A DNA stretch of 64,000 nt from Schlesneria sp. DSM 10557. GTDB taxonomy: Bacteria; Planctomycetota; Planctomycetia; Planctomycetales; Planctomycetaceae. The translations under genes were made by a program, and so were the position numbers. The notes beneath the pieces were generated by a model. The model ran no database searches. It was not told the origin of the DNA and was given only the letters and a program-made list of their open reading frames with translations. Below are positions 62,287 through 64,000 of the stretch, piece by piece. Each line of letters opens with the position of its first letter. Within the stretch, counting starts at the first letter, position 1. Location: contig NZ_CP124747.1 in assembly GCF_041860085.1 (NCBI RefSeq), forward strand, positions 4,340,001 through 4,404,000, in the 5' to 3' direction.

Positions 62287-63450
62287 TCAGGACTCAAGTA
62301 ACGCCTTCGTGGCGAGCAGTTCTCGAGAGAATCCTTCGATCAGATTCGGCTTGCCCCCGTCCGGCAGAACTTCCCAGGTGTAGGTTTCCACCTCGAGGTG
62401 CGGGGCGTAGTCGAGTTCCGGGATGATCGACAGGGCCGTCTTCAGTTCATTACGGGTCGTTCCCAGCGGACCGAGTTGTTCCGCGTCGACGGGGACGTGA
62501 AAGTGGACTCGCCACATCTCCGCGTCTCGAAATTCCGGACTTGGCTGCTGCGTCATCTGCTCATCCAGATCGACGTACCTGGCGATCGATCCGCTGGACG
62601 TCCGGGCGAAGGTCTGATGGAGATAACGGGGCTCGACATACCGCGAAAGGGCGACGAGCGCCTCGGGGTTGCTCGCCGGGTTAAGCACTTCGACAGCACA
62701 CGTGATGTGCAGTTTATTGATGCGGATCCCCGCCGCGGTCAGCGCGCGGATCGACGCGGCGATGTCTTCAAATTCGACGGCCTGATGGCAGACGTCGTAG
62801 CAGACACCCAGATGTTTTTCGACGACTTCGAGTGCTCCAGAGTCCGCCGCACGGCTGCGGAGCCGGTCAAAAAACTCAATCGTCTCGCTGGTCGTTTCGA
62901 GGACGCAGAATGGTTCTGGTTCGATGGCCAGACGAATCATGCCTCCGGTTTCGCTCCAGACCCGGTTCAGACTGTGTGCGAGTTCGATGAGCTGGTCGGC
63001 ACAACGGTCTGCGAAGTCTGCCGGGTGCTCGAACGGTTTGAATCCAAGCGGAACGGTCGAGATGCTCCCCTCGACCCCCCGGGGCAGCAGTGCGGCCAGC
63101 AGTCGGGCACAACCAACCGTGTACTCCAGTCGATCCGGTTGCGTCCAGTCGGGCAGGTAGACGTTTTCCTTGACTCGGGCAGAGTGAAAATCGCCATACG
63201 GAAAGGCATTGAGCGTGTAGCAACTGAGGCCCCGCAGATGCAGCCGTTCGGCGAACTTCTTCGCTTCGTCCGGCGATGCATTCAGCTCGCGGATGACGCT
63301 CGCGGCCAGCCAGAGACCTGCCGCGAGGTCCGAGCCATAGTTCTCCCGGATGGGCAGAGTGAACTGGTCGAGTCCATCTTCGACTTCCGCAACGGTCCGA
63401 CCGGGATGGACGTTGGTGCAATAGCTCAGCGGCAGCGTACTGATTGTCAT
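62287..63450 (-). CDS. eboE: Metabolite traffic protein EboE (TIM-barrel)
   Basis: 387 residues. 'LSYCTNVHPGRTVAEVEDGLDQF' at the start, 'LSCYTLNAFPYGDFHSARVKENVYLPDW' and 'GVEGSISTVPLGFK' are the marks of EboE, one of the Ebo proteins known in cyanobacteria and other bacteria for moving a prenyl-type metabolite across the inner membrane. Later 'LAIEPEPFCVLETTSETIEFFDRL' and 'LGVCYDVCHQAVEF' carry the metal-site residues of xylose-isomerase-like barrels. The other ebo genes (UbiA-like eboC, eboA, eboB, eboD) are not in the window, so this is a separate copy or the edge of a cluster further right. Confidence 0.88.
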   Translation of the reverse strand: MTISTLPLSYCTNVHPGRTVAEVEDGLDQFTLPIRENYGSDLAAGLWLAASVIRELNASPDEAKKFAERLHLRGLSCYTLNAFPYGDFHSARVKENVYLPDWTQPDRLEYTVGCARLLAALLPRGVEGSISTVPLGFKPFEHPADFADRCADQLIELAHSLNRVWSETGGMIRLAIEPEPFCVLETTSETIEFFDRLRSRAADSGALEVVEKHLGVCYDVCHQAVEFEDIAASIRALTAAGIRINKLHITCAVEVLNPASNPEALVALSRYVEPRYLHQTFARTSSGSIARYVDLDEQMTQQPSPEFRDAEMWRVHFHVPVDAEQLGPLGTTRNELKTALSIIPELDYAPHLEVETYTWEVLPDGGKPNLIEGFSRELLATKALLES

Positions 63451-63560
63451 CGTAGTGAGATCAGGGGAAGTGCCAGCCGGCCCGTCCCTGCTTCCTCAGG
63501 AGTACGATTCAACAGCGTGGCGGGCGATGACCCGCCACGTGGTGTTGAATTCAAGGGGCT

Positions 63561-64000
63561 TTACTTCTTACGAAAGTAATCTCCCACCATCCAGTCAACA
63601 AGCAACTTCAGTTCCTTGTCGCTGATCTTCCCTTCAAAGCCGGGCATCAGGTTTCGCTCGGAACCGTAGAACCCGTCATGGGCAGGGTTCTTGATGAACT
63701 CGGTGAGCCAGACCTTGCCGGCGTAGCCTGTCAGAGTCGGATATCCGGGACCGGCCCCTTCACCGACGGAGGCGAGCGTGTGACAGTCCGCACAGTTCGA
63801 GGTGAACGAACCGTTCGCGAGTTGACCCGACTTGAAGATTGCCTTTCCGGCTTCGACCAGCGCGGGGTCGAATGGCTGCAGTTCTTCCCGGCCCCCTTCC
63901 GCAACCAGAAATTCGACCAGACTCTTCAGGGAGTCGGCGTTCTCGGGTTTCTTCAGTGTCTCGGCATTATCCTTGACCCATTCGGCCATTTCGCCCTGGA
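63561..64000 (-). CDS. Cytochrome c domain protein, C-terminal part (5' end outside window)
   Basis: The frame is open to the end of the window (no stop before 64000), and the ATG at 63989 lies inside the coding stretch. One haem motif, CADCH, is seen, with the distal Met in 'ERNLMPGFEGKISDKELKLL'. This is a class I cytochrome c domain near the C-terminus of a larger protein, probably the c-type part of a planctomycete cytochrome bc/oxidase-like component. The N-terminal part is not visible. Located in the periplasm or at the membrane. Confidence 0.85.
   Translation of the reverse strand, partial: QGEMAEWVKDNAETLKKPENADSLKSLVEFLVAEGGREELQPFDPALVEAGKAIFKSGQLANGSFTSNCADCHTLASVGEGAGPGYPTLTGYAGKVWLTEFIKNPAHDGFYGSERNLMPGFEGKISDKELKLLVDWMVGDYFRKK

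Overview
The window looks like chromosome from a planctomycete (phylum Planctomycetota, order Planctomycetales; genus not assignable by eye). The markers are two DUF1559 proteins with a type IV pilin-like N-terminus and an H-X9-DG motif, a DUF1501 protein, an ActP plus DUF485 pair, Tat-exported and lipoprotein genes of planctomycete type, a short divergent DnaA, and a gene for metabolite-traffic protein EboE. Gene density and GC are ordinary, and I found no tRNA, rRNA, CRISPR array or prophage.

Layout. 1-9.3 kb: the end of a WD40 protein, then a minus-strand run (SDR oxidoreductase, lipoprotein, RluA-type pseudouridine synthase, a large GT-C-like/TPR membrane protein, an outer-membrane protein). 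9.4-12.4 kb: gltX and dnaA converge on about 290 bp carrying a cluster of DnaA boxes, a good oriC candidate. 13-23 kb: a small monooxygenase, a DUF1570-type zinc peptidase, a Tat protein, a LipB-like gene followed by lipA, an RmlD-like reductase, an HD hydrolase, and the acetate symporter pair. 23-31 kb: a DUF1501 protein, a Nudix hydrolase, and a putative metal-efflux RND locus (Cys/His-rich secreted protein, His-rich adaptor, permease). 31-41 kb: a plus-strand envelope group (TPR lipoprotein, methyltransferase, GT39-like membrane protein, AsmA-like protein), then GT2 and a BatA/VWA protein on the minus strand.

41.5-52.0 kb is an insertion-sequence island with four elements, three of whose outer ends can be placed to the base from inverted repeats and perfect target duplications. 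They are an ISKra4-type element (41527-43291, 9-bp duplication, transposase frameshifted), a complete three-gene IS66 (45911-48748, 8-bp duplication), an IS3 element (49177-51989, 3-bp duplication), and inside the IS3 a single-ORF IS66-type (ISBst12-like) element (50374-51922). The IS66 and IS3 elements both sit in one gene. Taking them out with one copy of each duplication rejoins three fragments into a 722-codon frame encoding a secreted protein with carboxypeptidase-regulatory-like repeats and a C-terminal TlpA/thioredoxin domain (CGPC).

52.4-64 kb: the presumed operon partners of that broken gene (lipoprotein, DUF1559 protein), a second DUF1559 protein, a small secreted protein, queA, an orphan histidine kinase, an M16 peptidase, eboE, and a cytochrome c gene cut by the window end.

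Points most worth following up: the multiply interrupted TlpA-family gene, the LipB homologue beside lipA that lacks both canonical catalytic residues, and the oriC candidate paired with a DnaA that has no N-terminal domains I/II.
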